Of a DNA stretch of 64,000 bases, positions 16,130 to 26,244 are shown one piece after another; position 1 is the stretch's first letter; the number at the start of each line of letters is the position of its first letter. A program made the position numbers and the translations under genes. The stretch comes from Cobetia amphilecti (lineage in GTDB: Bacteria > Pseudomonadota > Gammaproteobacteria > Pseudomonadales > Halomonadaceae): assembly GCF_030010415.1 (NCBI RefSeq), contig NZ_JASCSA010000012.1; one strand, written 5' to 3'. A model generated the notes under the pieces. That model saw only the letters and a list, made by a program, of their open reading frames with translations, ran no database searches and had not been told where the DNA came from.

Positions 16130-17245
16130 ATGCATAGTCACTCCCCCATCAAGCGCCGCGTCTCGCGCAAGATTCATGTCGGCAATGTGGCCGTCGGCGG
16201 CGATGCACCGATTTCCGTGCAGAGCATGACCAACACCGATACCAACGATGTCGCCGCCACCGTCGCGCAGATCAAGCGCCTCGAGGATGCCGGTGCCGAT
16301 ATCGTGCGTGTCAGCGTGCCGGACATGGATGCCGCCGAAGCCTTCGGTCGCATCAAGCAGCAGAGCAACATCCCGCTGGTGGCCGATATCCACTTCGATT
16401 ACAAGATCGCCCTGCGTGTGGCGGAACTCGGCGTCGACTGCCTGCGCATCAACCCGGGCAACATCGGTCGTGAAGACCGCGTGCGCGCCGTGGTCAGCGC
16501 CGCCCGCGACAACGGCATCCCGATCCGCATCGGCGTCAACGCAGGCTCCCTGGAAAAGGACCTGCAGAAGAAATACGGCGAACCGACACCGGCGGCGCTG
16601 GTCGAATCTGCCATGCGTCACATCGACCATCTGGATCGCCTCGATTTCCAGGACTTCAAGGTCAGCGTCAAGGCCAGCGACGTGTTCATGGCCGTCGCCG
16701 CCTATCGTGACCTGGCAGCGCGCATCGAACAGCCGCTGCACCTGGGCATCACCGAAGCGGGCGGCCTGCGCTCGGGCACCGTAAAGTCTTCCATCGGCCT
16801 GGGCATGCTGCTGATGGACGGTATCGGTGACACCATCCGCGTGTCGCTGGCAGCGGACCCGGTCGAGGAGATCAAGGTCGGCTTCGACATGCTCAAGAGC
16901 CTCAAGCTGCGCGCCAAGGGCATCAACTTCATTGCCTGTCCCAGCTGCTCGCGTCAGAATTTCGACGTCATCAAGACCATGAACGAGCTGGAGACACGTC
17001 TTGAAGACGTGATGACGCCGCTGAACGTCTCGGTCATCGGCTGTGTCGTCAATGGCCCCGGCGAAGCCAAGGAGACCGATGTCGGTCTGACCGGCGGCAG
17101 CCCCGCCAACCTGGTCTACCTGGACGGCAAGCCGGCCAGCAAGTTGACCAATGACACCCTGGTTGACGATCTTGAGCGACTCATCCGTGACAAGGTCGCG
17201 GAAAAAGAGGCCCGTGAGGCCGACACTATCATCCGCCAGAGCTGA
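16130..17245 (+). CDS. ispG: 4-hydroxy-3-methylbut-2-enyl diphosphate synthase IspG
   Basis: Fe-S enzyme of the MEP isoprenoid pathway, converting MEcPP to HMBPP. The 371-residue product is very close to E. coli IspG: SVQSMTNTDTNDVAATV, VADIHFDYKIALRVAE, RINPGNIG, RIGVNAGSLEKDLQKKYG and GITEAGG. The cluster ligands are in FIACPSCSRQ and VIGCVVNGPGEA. The start at 16130 (MHSHSPIKRR) matches E. coli MHNQAPIQRR and has CGGAA upstream; an ATG at 16115 overlapping the rodZ stop is also in frame. It depends on Fe-S assembly supplied by the isc genes 5 kb upstream. Confidence 0.97.
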   Translation: MHSHSPIKRRVSRKIHVGNVAVGGDAPISVQSMTNTDTNDVAATVAQIKRLEDAGADIVRVSVPDMDAAEAFGRIKQQSNIPLVADIHFDYKIALRVAELGVDCLRINPGNIGREDRVRAVVSAARDNGIPIRIGVNAGSLEKDLQKKYGEPTPAALVESAMRHIDHLDRLDFQDFKVSVKASDVFMAVAAYRDLAARIEQPLHLGITEAGGLRSGTVKSSIGLGMLLMDGIGDTIRVSLAADPVEEIKVGFDMLKSLKLRAKGINFIACPSCSRQNFDVIKTMNELETRLEDVMTPLNVSVIGCVVNGPGEAKETDVGLTGGSPANLVYLDGKPASKLTNDTLVDDLERLIRDKVAEKEAREADTIIRQS

Positions 17246-17288
17246 GCTTGTCTCGGCTGGCTTGCGCGTCATGATTGACGCGCCTTCG

Positions 17289-17333
17289 TCTCCCCACCCG
17301 CCTGCATGACGTCATGCGAGCGCCGTGGGGAGA
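17289..17333 (+). promoter_or_regulatory. nested inverted repeat in hisS leader
   Basis: TCTCCCCAC (17289-17297) pairs with GTGGGGAGA (17325-17333) and encloses the perfect palindrome GCATGACGTCATGC (17304-17317). A smaller hairpin GCGCGTCA-TGAT-TGACGCGC precedes it (17264-17283). The structure ends 12 bases before the hisS ribosome-binding site, so it could be a leader RNA structure, a terminator of ispG, or a protein-binding site. Confidence 0.5.
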
Positions 17334-17357
17334 CGCGCAAGGATTCAGGAGAGAACG

Positions 17358-18641
<1,284 letters not shown>

Positions 18642-18659
18642 GACTGCCAATGAATATCG

Positions 18660-18681
18660 GGCGGAGAGCCAGCTCTCCGCC
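18660..18681 (+). terminator. short hairpin between hisS and yfgM
   Basis: GGCGGAGAGC and GCTCTCCGCC form a 10-bp perfect stem with a two-base gap. No T-tract follows, so it may be a processing or stability element in a hisS-yfgM-bamB transcript. Confidence 0.4.
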
Positions 18682-18728
18682 TCACGAATGCAAGTGCCGG
18701 CATGCCGGCCAGGTCAAGGAGACCGCCC

Positions 18729-19385
18729 GTGGCGGAAGAGCTCAGAAGCGAAGAAGAACAGCTTGAAGCCATCAAGCGTTGGTGGAGCGAGAACGGCAAG
18801 TCACTGATTGCCGGTGTCGTACTGGCCGGCGCCGGTGTCTTTGCCTTCAAGGCCTGGCAGAACTATGAAGCCAGCCAGTCCGAAGCGGCCTCCGTGCGTT
18901 ACCAGCAACTGATCAGTCTCGTCAGCCAGCCCAAGCTGGAAGACGCCGGCGTCAAGCAGGCGCGTACGCTGATCGGCGAACTGGAAAGCGAGCACGGCGA
19001 CAGCCTCTACACCCAGATGGCGCACCTGCTGGATGCCAGCATGTCGGTCAAGGCCAACGATCTCGATGCAGCCGCCACGGCGCTGCAGAGCGTGATCGAC
19101 AACAGCGATGACAGCTACCTGCAGGGGCTGGCCAGCCTGCGTCTGGCGCGCATCAATGTCGAGCGCGGCGACAACGACGCGGCACTCGCCCTGCTCAAGA
19201 GCCCGCCGGCGCCGCTGGCAGCGCAGGCGGCTGCGGTGCGTGGCGATGCCCTGGCTGCACAGGACAAGCGTGATGAGGCCATCGCCGCCTATCAGCAGGC
19301 CAGCACCCTGTCGCAGGAAAGTGGTCAGCCGGTCTACGGTCTCGACCTGAAACTCGCCGATCTGGCTGCGGAGTCTTCTTCATGA
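18729..19385 (+). CDS. yfgM: YfgM family TPR-like inner-membrane protein
   Basis: In E. coli YfgM is an ancillary subunit of the SecYEG/PpiD periplasmic chaperone complex. The 218-residue product has a charged N-terminus (RSEEEQLEAIKRWWSENGK), one membrane helix (about 24-42, SLIAGVVLAGAGVFAFKAW) and TPR-like periplasmic helices. It begins at GTG (VAEELRSEEEQ), with AAGGAG seven bases upstream; the ATG at 18702 would lack a ribosome-binding site. Its stop overlaps the bamB start (ATGA), so the two are translationally coupled. Confidence 0.9.
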   Translation: MAEELRSEEEQLEAIKRWWSENGKSLIAGVVLAGAGVFAFKAWQNYEASQSEAASVRYQQLISLVSQPKLEDAGVKQARTLIGELESEHGDSLYTQMAHLLDASMSVKANDLDAAATALQSVIDNSDDSYLQGLASLRLARINVERGDNDAALALLKSPPAPLAAQAAAVRGDALAAQDKRDEAIAAYQQASTLSQESGQPVYGLDLKLADLAAESSS

Positions 19386-20542
19386 GCGTCACTCGTCGTC
19401 TGAGCGTACCGGCCTCGCTGCTGGCCGTGAGTCTGCTGGCCGGTTGCGCCAGCAGTGCCCAACCGGAATATGCGCCCAAGGAACTGGTCGATTTCGATCG
19501 CCAGGTCGCGCTGGATTCCGTCTGGAGCGAATCGGTCGGCAATGGCCTTGGCCGTGCCCACTATCCGCTGTCACCGATCTTCGCCAACGACAAGCTGTTC
19601 GTCGGTGCCGAAGGCAGTGAGCTGGAAGCCCTCGCTGCCGACAGTGGCGACGATATCTGGCAGACACGGTTGCCGGCTGGCATCACCAGCGCACTGAATG
19701 CCGATGCCACCCGCCTGTACGTCGGTACGCGCGATGGCAAGGTCAGCGCCGTCAGTCAGGAAGATGGCAGCATCGAATGGAGCACGCGTGTCTCCAGTGA
19801 AGTGCTGGCCGCACCGCAGTACAACGATGAGCTGGTCGTGGTGCAGAGCGTCGATGGTACCGTGACTGCGCTTGATCGCTTCACCGGCGAAGAGCAGTGG
19901 GCCTACTCGGCCACGATTCCGGCCCTGACGCTGCGTGGCACCGGCGCGCCGCGCGTCATCCAGCCGGTCACCTTCGCGGGCTTCGCCAACGGCAAGCTGG
20001 TCACGCTCGACAACCGCTCAGGCCAGGAACTGTGGGACCTGCGCGTCGCCGTGCCGGCCGGGCGTACCGAGGTGGACCAGCTGGTCGATCTCGATGGCCA
20101 GCCGGTGCTGACCCAGGATGGTCGACTGTTCGTCACCAGCTACAACGGTCGTCTGATCGCGCTGGACGCCCGCAACGGCGAGCCGCTGTGGGACAAGCCG
20201 TCCTCCAGCTATCTGACGCCCATCGTGGTCGGCGATTACCTGTTCAGCATCGACAATGCCAGCCATGTGCTGGCGATGGATGCCAACACGGGTAACGTGC
20301 TGTGGAAGTCCGAAGACCTGGAAGGCCGCTGGCTGACCTCTCCGGCCTTCGTCGATGGCAAGCTGGTGGTCGGTGACTACGAAGGCTATGTGCACCTGAT
20401 CGACGCCCAGAGCGGCGAGATGGCCGGCCGCTATGACGTGGGGGGCGATGGCATCAGCATCACCCCGCTGACCGAAGGCAAGCGCATCTACGTCTACACC
20501 AACGATGGCGAGCTGACGGCGCTGGACCTCGAAGCCCCGTAA
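19382..20542 (+). CDS. bamB: outer membrane protein assembly factor BamB
   Basis: Lipoprotein of the BAM complex that scaffolds insertion of beta-barrel proteins into the outer membrane. A lipobox LLAGC appears at residues 18-22. The rest is an eight-bladed PQQ-like beta-propeller with repeated blade motifs (DGKVSAVSQEDGSIEWSTRV, GTVTALDRFTGEEQWAY, GRLIALDARNGEPLWDK, HVLAMDANTGNVLWKS). The 386-residue length is usual. It overlaps yfgM by four bases. Confidence 0.96.
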   Translation: MSVTRRLSVPASLLAVSLLAGCASSAQPEYAPKELVDFDRQVALDSVWSESVGNGLGRAHYPLSPIFANDKLFVGAEGSELEALAADSGDDIWQTRLPAGITSALNADATRLYVGTRDGKVSAVSQEDGSIEWSTRVSSEVLAAPQYNDELVVVQSVDGTVTALDRFTGEEQWAYSATIPALTLRGTGAPRVIQPVTFAGFANGKLVTLDNRSGQELWDLRVAVPAGRTEVDQLVDLDGQPVLTQDGRLFVTSYNGRLIALDARNGEPLWDKPSSSYLTPIVVGDYLFSIDNASHVLAMDANTGNVLWKSEDLEGRWLTSPAFVDGKLVVGDYEGYVHLIDAQSGEMAGRYDVGGDGISITPLTEGKRIYVYTNDGELTALDLEAP

Positions 20543-20608
20543 GCCACTGATCGAGCGCGCACGTCAGCCTGCCCCGCAATCTGACATGCGCCTCGTTCAG
20601 CCCTCGTC

Positions 20609-20642
20609 ACGACAACGGCAGCCATCTGGCTGCCGTTGTCGT
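20609..20642 (+). terminator. perfect 15-bp hairpin after bamB
   Basis: ACGACAACGGCAGCC and GGCTGCCGTTGTCGT pair perfectly around ATCT. No T-tract follows. It lies just upstream of the der promoter and probably insulates bamB from der. Confidence 0.6.
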
Positions 20643-20651
20643 AATGCGCCA

Positions 20652-20681
20652 TTGGTAGCAACTCCCTGTCAATGCTAGAAT
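20652..20681 (+). promoter_or_regulatory. sigma-70 promoter for der
   Basis: TTGGTA (20652-20657) and TAGAAT (20676-20681) are separated by 18 bp, and TGC directly before the -10 makes it an extended -10. Confidence 0.65.
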
Positions 20682-20742
20682 GCTGCCCCCGCTGATCAGG
20701 CCTGCCGCACGACGCAGCCATTGATTCAGCCACGAGATCTTT

Positions 20743-20772
20743 CCGCCGACAGTGCTAACCCCCTGTCGGCGG
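20743..20772 (+). other. leader hairpin upstream of der
   Basis: CCGCCGACAG and CTGTCGGCGG form a perfect 10-bp stem with a 10-base loop inside the predicted der leader. Its function is unknown. Confidence 0.5.
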
Positions 20773-20934
20773 ACCATACTGGATGCATGCGACGCCTGCG
20801 TCGTCATCCAGTGCCCCAAGTCCGATATCATCGCTATCGCCCTGCCTGCACAAGGTGCTTTCCAGCCATCATGGTTCGAAGCAGACCGTACGGGGCCGGC
20901 ATCGATGCTATCCCTGCGAATGCTGTGAGATTCC

Positions 20935-22359
20935 ATGAACCCCGTGATCGCCCTGGTCGGCCGCCCGAATGTCGGCAAGTCGACGCTATTCAATCGCCTC
21001 ACCAAGACCCGTGATGCTCTGGTCGCCGATTTCCCCGGCCTGACCCGTGACCGCAAGTACGGCACCGGCAAGGTCGGCGGCAAGCCCTACACCGTCATCG
21101 ACACCGGCGGCATCAGCGGTGACGAGGAAGGCATCGACCTGATGATGGCCGGCCAGTCACTGGCCGCCATCGACGAAGCCGACATCGTGCTGTTCATGGT
21201 CGATGCGCGCGCCGGTCTGAACATGGCGGACGAGGCCATCGCCAACCACCTGCGCGTCAATCAGAAGAAGACCTGGCTGGTGGTCAACAAGACCGACGGC
21301 ATGGACGAGGAGATCGGCAAGTCCGACTTCTGGACCCTGGGTCTGGGTGACCCGCGCGCCATCGCCGCCGAGCATGGCCGCAACGTCACCACGCTGCTGG
21401 AAGAGGTGCTCTCGCCCTACCCCGAAGTCGAGGAAGACGAAGACGAGGACCTGCACCCGGAGCTGGATGATCGCGGCGTGCGCATCGGCATCATCGGTCG
21501 CCCGAACGTCGGCAAGTCGACGCTGGTCAATCGCCTGCTGGGCGAGGAGCGCGTGGTCGTCTATGACCAGGCCGGTACCACCACCGACGCCGTGGAGATC
21601 CCCTTCGAGCGTCGTGGCAAGCCTTACCTGCTGGTCGACACCGCCGGGATCCGTCGTCGCAAGAACGTGCGCGAAGTGGTGGAGAAGTTCTCCATCATCA
21701 AGACGCTGGAAGCGATCAAGAAGTGCAACGTCGCCGTGATGGTGCTCGATGCCCGCCAGGGACTGGTCGAGCAGGACCTGCACCTGCTGGACTTCGTGCT
21801 GACCAGCGGCCGCGCCCTGGTGCTGGTGGTCAACAAGTGGGATGGCCTGGAAAGCGAAGCCAAGGAGAAGATGCGCTCCGAGATCAAGCGTCGCCTGGGC
21901 TTTGCCGACTACGCTGACCTGCACTTCATCTCCGCGCTGCACGGCACTGCGGTGGGTGACCTCTACCCGTCCATCGACCGCGCCTTCGAAAGCGCCGTGG
22001 CCCGCTGGTCGACCAAGCGTCTGACCACTCTGCTGCAGGATGCCACCCAGGCGCACCAGCCGCCGATGGTCAACGGCCGTCGCATCAAGCTGCGCATGGC
22101 TCACCAGGGCGGTGCCAACCCGCCGCTGATCGTGGTGCACGGCAACCAGACCAACAAGCTGCCGGAAGCCTACAAGCGCTACCTGACCAACACCTTCCGC
22201 AAGGTGCTCAAGGTCAAGGGCACGCCGATGCGCTTCGAGTTCCGCTCCGGCGACAACCCCTTCGATGGCGCCCAGGGTACTGACGACCGCGAGCGCGCGA
22301 AAGAGCGTTCACTGGCGCGCACCAAGGAAGCTCGCAAGGAACGCAAGCAGCGCCGTTGA
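20935..22359 (+). CDS. der: ribosome biogenesis GTPase Der (EngA)
   Basis: Essential double-GTPase needed for 50S subunit maturation. Two G domains are visible: GRPNVGKSTLFNRLT near residue 8 with DTGG and NKTD, and IGRPNVGKSTLVNRLLG near residue 188 with DTAGIRR and NKWD. A C-terminal KH-like domain follows and the tail is strongly basic (RTKEARKERKQRR). An acidic linker joins the G domains (EVEEDEDEDL). The 474-residue length is typical. It closes the conserved hisS-yfgM-bamB-der order. Confidence 0.97.
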   Translation: MNPVIALVGRPNVGKSTLFNRLTKTRDALVADFPGLTRDRKYGTGKVGGKPYTVIDTGGISGDEEGIDLMMAGQSLAAIDEADIVLFMVDARAGLNMADEAIANHLRVNQKKTWLVVNKTDGMDEEIGKSDFWTLGLGDPRAIAAEHGRNVTTLLEEVLSPYPEVEEDEDEDLHPELDDRGVRIGIIGRPNVGKSTLVNRLLGEERVVVYDQAGTTTDAVEIPFERRGKPYLLVDTAGIRRRKNVREVVEKFSIIKTLEAIKKCNVAVMVLDARQGLVEQDLHLLDFVLTSGRALVLVVNKWDGLESEAKEKMRSEIKRRLGFADYADLHFISALHGTAVGDLYPSIDRAFESAVARWSTKRLTTLLQDATQAHQPPMVNGRRIKLRMAHQGGANPPLIVVHGNQTNKLPEAYKRYLTNTFRKVLKVKGTPMRFEFRSGDNPFDGAQGTDDRERAKERSLARTKEARKERKQRR

Positions 22360-22386
22360 TGGCGTGAACTGTGCCCGTGCGTGATG

Positions 22387-22419
22387 GCAGGCCAGCGGAT
22401 CTGATCCGCCAGCCTGCCC
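22387..22419 (+). terminator. first hairpin after der
   Basis: GGCAGG...CCTGCC encloses GCGGAT-CTG-ATCCGC. It lies immediately before the main terminator at 22425-22464, giving two tandem hairpins. Confidence 0.45.
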
Positions 22420-22424
22420 CATGA

Positions 22425-22464
22425 AAAAGCCGCCCCTGCAGATGACTGCGGGGGCGGCCTTTTC
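22425..22464. terminator. bidirectional terminator, der / DUF815
   Basis: AAAAA, then GCCGCCCCTGCAG paired with CTGCGGGGGCGGC (one mismatch), then CTTTT. It serves convergent der and the DUF815 gene. Confidence 0.8.
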
Positions 22465-22533
22465 ATGTCGCGAGCACTGACGCTTCAAGCGCTGCAAGCG
22501 CCGCAATCCTCTCAAGGGCGTCAAGCACCGGGC

Positions 22534-23397
22534 TCACGCCTCCAGCGTCTTCTGCCCCGCCCATAGATTGGCGAACTGCCATGCGGCACGCCCGCTGCGC
22601 ACCCCGCGCTGGGTGGCGTAGCGCAGCGCCTCGCCACGCGCGGCCTCATCGAAGCTGCCCGCGCCGAGACGCCATTCCACCCAATGCTGACAGGTCTCCA
22701 GATAGGCGTCCTGATTGAAGGGATGGAAGGCCAGCCACAGACCGAAGCGGTCCGACAGCGAGATCTTCTCTTCCACCGCATCGCCATGATGCAGCTCGCC
22801 ATCGACGATGTGGGTGGCCTGGTTATCGCTCATGTGCTCCGGCAGCAGATGACGACGGTTGGAGGTGGCGTACAGCAGCACGTTCTCCGGCGGCCCGGTC
22901 AGGGTGCCATCCAGCACGCTCTTGAGCGCCTTGTAGGCGTCATCGGTGCCTTCGAAGGACAGGTCATCGCAATAGACGATGAAGCGATGCGGCTGCTGGG
23001 CCAGCTCGGCGACCAGCGCCGGCAGTGCCGGCAGGTCGTGGCGATCGATCTGGATCAGACGCAGCCCCTCACGGCCCAGGGTATTGAGCAGTGCGCGGAC
23101 CAGCGATGACTTGCCGGTGCCACGGGCGCCCCACAGCAGCGCGTGGTTGGCCGGCTTGCCCGCGAGGAAGGCGCGGGTGTTGGCCAGCAGCTCACGCTTC
23201 TGGCGTGCGATGCCGAGCAGGTCCTCGAGTGTCAGGGCGTCACGCGGCGCGATCGGCGTCAGGCGCCCTCCCAGCGGGTGGCGAGTCCACAAGGCGGCGA
23301 CATCGCGTGTCCAGTCCACTTCGACAGCCGTCGGCGGCAGCATCGGTTCGAGTCGGTCCAGCAGATGCGAGAGGCGGCGTTCAAACTCTGGCGACAT
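22534..23397 (-). CDS. DUF815-family AAA ATPase
   Basis: A 287-residue cytosolic P-loop ATPase of the DUF815 family; no specific biological role is established. Walker A is LLWGARGTGKSSLVRALL (near residue 90), the Walker B-like segment is FIVYCDDLSFEG, and sensor 1 is NVLLYATSNRRHLLPE, followed by the family's EEKISLSDRFGLWLAFHPFNQDAYL. AGGGAATCACC precedes the ATG at good spacing. It is transcribed toward der and divergently from the M48 protease gene. Confidence 0.88.
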   Translation of the reverse strand: MSPEFERRLSHLLDRLEPMLPPTAVEVDWTRDVAALWTRHPLGGRLTPIAPRDALTLEDLLGIARQKRELLANTRAFLAGKPANHALLWGARGTGKSSLVRALLNTLGREGLRLIQIDRHDLPALPALVAELAQQPHRFIVYCDDLSFEGTDDAYKALKSVLDGTLTGPPENVLLYATSNRRHLLPEHMSDNQATHIVDGELHHGDAVEEKISLSDRFGLWLAFHPFNQDAYLETCQHWVEWRLGAGSFDEAARGEALRYATQRGVRSGRAAWQFANLWAGQKTLEA

Positions 23398-23634
23398 GGT
23401 GATTCCCTGTCAGATACATGGGGTCCGGGCCGTGGCAGGCCCATCAGATCACGCCCAGTATCTCATGCCCGGCGGGGCCGTCTGGCCTGACGATGCTGTG
23501 ATCTCAGCAACGTATCATTTCGCTGACTGCACCACTGCGCCTATCCGGTTATGCTGTCTGCACGTTTCTTGCACGTTCAGCGTCGCCCTGCCGTGCGCTC
23601 GAAGGTTGTCACGTCATCTAGCCAGGAGGCCCCA

Positions 23635-24474
23635 ATGCCAGGATTGCTCGATCTCTCATCTCCCCGTGCCCTGCGTCGTCTGCTCCCGCTGGCGGCGCTT
23701 GCGGCGTCCGTCACCCTGAGTGCCTGCGCCAGCTCTCCGCTGGGCCGCAGCCAGCTGACTCTCTACTCGGACCAGGAACTGGAGAAGATGGGGGAAGCCA
23801 GCTTCAGCAAGTACCAGCAGGAGCTGCCGGTGGTGGAAGGGCGTCAGGATGCCTACGTCAGCTGCGTGGCGGATGCGGTGACCGCCAAGGTGCCCGCCAG
23901 CTATGGCATCAGCGGCTGGCAGGTCAAGGTATTCGAGGATGAGTCCGCCAATGCCTTCGCGCTGCCGGGCGGCTACATCGGCGTCAACACCGGGTTGCTT
24001 GAGGTCGCCGAGAATCAGGACCAGCTGGCCACGGTCATCGGCCACGAGATCGCCCACGTGCTGGCGCGCCACGCCAACGAACGTGTCTCGACACAATCGC
24101 TGACCTCCGCCGGGCTGTCACTGACCCAGGCACTGGCCGGCCTCGAAGGTACCGGTGGCGATCAGCTCATGGGCCTGCTGGGCATGGGCGCGGAATATGG
24201 CGTGCTCAAGCCGTTCTCGCGCTCCCACGAGTCCGAAGCCGACCTGCTGGGGCTGGACCTGATGGCCGAAGCCGGCTTCGACCCGCGCGCCAGCATCAAG
24301 CTGTGGGCCAACATGAACGCTGCCGGAGGCGCGCAACCGCCGGTGTGGATGTCGACGCACCCGAGTGACGAACAGCGCATGGCGGCCCTCAACGAGCGCC
24401 TCGAGACCGCTCTGCCGACCTATCAGCAGGCCCGCGCCGCCGGCGAGAAGCCCAACTGCGATCGACTGCGCTGA
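23635..24474 (+). CDS. M48-family metallopeptidase, lipoprotein (LoiP/YggG type)
   Basis: Zinc protease probably anchored to the outer membrane and facing the periplasm. A lipobox LSAC follows a hydrophobic stretch (about residues 15-27). The catalytic zinc motif is VIGHEIAHVLARHANE, the third ligand region is SHESEADLLGLDLM, and FALPGGYIGVNTGLLE precedes them, as in E. coli LoiP/BepA relatives. The 279-residue start was chosen for the strong CCAGGAGG upstream. Family members act in envelope protein quality control; the substrate here is not known. Confidence 0.92.
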   Translation: MPGLLDLSSPRALRRLLPLAALAASVTLSACASSPLGRSQLTLYSDQELEKMGEASFSKYQQELPVVEGRQDAYVSCVADAVTAKVPASYGISGWQVKVFEDESANAFALPGGYIGVNTGLLEVAENQDQLATVIGHEIAHVLARHANERVSTQSLTSAGLSLTQALAGLEGTGGDQLMGLLGMGAEYGVLKPFSRSHESEADLLGLDLMAEAGFDPRASIKLWANMNAAGGAQPPVWMSTHPSDEQRMAALNERLETALPTYQQARAAGEKPNCDRLR

Positions 24475-24850
24475 CCCCGCCTGTGTGGCGTGGCGTCATC
24501 AGCCTCAGGTAACACACGCTCGCGCGGCCCCTGGAGAACCTGGGGCTGCGCGAGCGTGCGGCGCTCTCTATCCAGCCGCCCGCCTCTTCCTTGTTTACTA
24601 CCCCCTCCCCGCCTCTTCCTGGTTGGCTCACCCTGGAGGCCTCTCCCTGGCCGGCTCACACTACCCGCCCTCTTACCCATCGACCTGACAGTTCGAATGT
24701 AAAAAGAAGCCGTCAAATGTGTCGATATCCGCGAATCATGTAACCGCATTGCTAATCTGGGATCACCTGCTCGCCTGCGCACTGCTCATGCAGACACTTC
24801 ATGCACAGCGGCGCGAGCGTATTCCCGACACTCGCTTGAGGATGCCTTAC
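24475..24850 (+). other. intergenic region M48 protease / REC-EAL gene
   Basis: This 376-base stretch contains the hairpin at 24516-24557, a pyrimidine-rich run at about 24580-24660 and a short A-rich patch (about 24700-24705). The REC-EAL promoter is probably near this A-rich patch. No gene is supported. Confidence 0.5.
24516..24557 (+). terminator. long hairpin after the M48 protease gene
   Basis: ACGCTCGCGC-g-GCCCC pairs with GGGGC-t-GCGCGAGCGT around a 10-base loop, about 40 bases after the stop. No T-tract follows. Confidence 0.55.
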
Positions 24851-26038
24851 ATGACTCGACACGCACTCATCATTGACGACGATCCGGATTTTCGTGAACT
24901 CATCAGCGGGCTGCTTTCCGCCCATGGGTTCGACTGCACGCAGAGCGAAGGGCTGCAGGACATCGCCTGCAATCCCGCCTGTCTGGAGACGGACCTCATC
25001 CTGGTGGACTACGAACTGGGCGACTTCACCGGCGATGATGTGCTCGGCTATCTGCGCGAACGCAATGTCGAGGCGGGCATCATCCTGATGAGCGCCTGTC
25101 ACAACGACGACATGCAAGCGATGGTCGCCAGGGGCAAGCGCAGCGGCCTGGAGATGCTGGGCCAGCTCGGCAAGCCCTTCGACATCATGCACCTGGCCTC
25201 GCTGCTGGCAGAGCTGGACAAGCAACGCAATCCGCTGTCACTCGATGAACTGGATGATGCTCTGACCGAGCGCCAGCTGCATCTCGTCTATCAGCCCAAG
25301 ATCGACCTCGCCAGCGGCCGGCTCAGCGGCGCGGAGGCTCTCGTGCGCTGGCAGCATCCTCTGCGTGGCATGGTCATGCCCAACCAGTTCATCGCCCTGG
25401 CGGAACGCAGCAACCGCATCGAAGCACTCACCTGGCAGGTCATCGAGCATGGTTTCCGCCAGCAGGGCCAATGGCAGTCCCAGGGCCTTCACCTTGACCT
25501 CGCGCTCAATCTGTCACCCCAGCTGCTGCGCACCCGCGACATGCTGAAGACGCTGGATACGCTGGCCAGTCAGCATCATGTCGATCCGCACTCCATCACG
25601 CTGGAACTCACGGAGAGCTGCGGGATCGACTGCCTCACCTACGCTCGCCACCTGCTGAACGCCATTCGCGACCGCGGCTATCGCTTGGCGCTGGATGACT
25701 TCGGCACCGGTTTCTCCTCGATGATGCAGCTCTACAACCTGCCGTTCGACGAGTTGAAGATCGACCAATGCTTCGTCGGGCGCAGCGACAGCCACCCGGA
25801 AGCGCGCGCCATCACGCGTACCATCGTCGAGCTGGGTCAGCGTCTGAATCTCGCCGTGGTCGGCGAAGGCATCGAGACCGCGGAACAGCGCGATTACCTC
25901 TGCGATACCCGCTGCAATATCGGCCAGGGCTATCTGTTCGCGCGCCCCATGCCCGTCAGCGACTTCAATGCCTGGAGCCGCTGCCCGCCCAGCGCCGTCA
26001 ATGCACTCAGCCAGCGCCACGTCTCCGCTGTCCATTGA
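24851..26038 (+). CDS. response regulator with EAL c-di-GMP phosphodiesterase domain
   Basis: A 395-residue two-domain protein. The N-terminal receiver (about 1-120) has the acidic IDDDPD pocket, phosphoacceptor Asp in ILVDYELG and the conserved Lys in LGKPF. The EAL domain (about 140-380) retains the residues needed for hydrolysis of cyclic di-GMP: GAEALVRW, NLSPQLL, LELTES, LALDDFGTGFSS, LKIDQCFV, GEGIET and QGYLF. It should therefore be an active phosphodiesterase controlled by phosphorylation. TGAGGA lies upstream at slightly long spacing; ATG 24842 is an alternative. It converges on the hybrid kinase operon, a plausible phosphodonor. Confidence 0.9.
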   Translation: MTRHALIIDDDPDFRELISGLLSAHGFDCTQSEGLQDIACNPACLETDLILVDYELGDFTGDDVLGYLRERNVEAGIILMSACHNDDMQAMVARGKRSGLEMLGQLGKPFDIMHLASLLAELDKQRNPLSLDELDDALTERQLHLVYQPKIDLASGRLSGAEALVRWQHPLRGMVMPNQFIALAERSNRIEALTWQVIEHGFRQQGQWQSQGLHLDLALNLSPQLLRTRDMLKTLDTLASQHHVDPHSITLELTESCGIDCLTYARHLLNAIRDRGYRLALDDFGTGFSSMMQLYNLPFDELKIDQCFVGRSDSHPEARAITRTIVELGQRLNLAVVGEGIETAEQRDYLCDTRCNIGQGYLFARPMPVSDFNAWSRCPPSAVNALSQRHVSAVH

Positions 26039-26094
26039 CGAGACTGGCGTCCCGCCGCAGCGCAGCACAGACAGCGGGAATGCCGCAATTCCCC

Positions 26095-26142
26095 CACGAC
26101 ACAGACGCCACCCATGTCACCATGGGTGGCGTCTGTGTCGTG
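26095..26142. terminator. perfect 22-bp hairpin between convergent genes
   Basis: The 22-base arm starting CACGACACAGACGCC is followed by loop TCAC and its exact complement. It sits between the convergent REC-EAL gene and the hybrid kinase gene. There is no T-tract on either side, but the stem is exceptionally long and perfect. Confidence 0.65.
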
Positions 26143-26244
26143 AAGGCCAGGATGAAGAGAGCGAGAGAAGACGAGAACGGGAGAACAAGAGGGACGGTAG
26201 TGAATGCTGTCGGCTATCTATCACGCCATCACGTTCCCATACCG

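Larger units (their letters stand above)
20543..20934 (+). other. intergenic region bamB / der
   Basis: This 392-base stretch contains, in order, the bamB hairpin (20609-20642), the der promoter (20652-20681) and a leader hairpin (20743-20772). No coding sequence is supported. The predicted der leader is about 245 bases, long for this locus. Confidence 0.6.
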
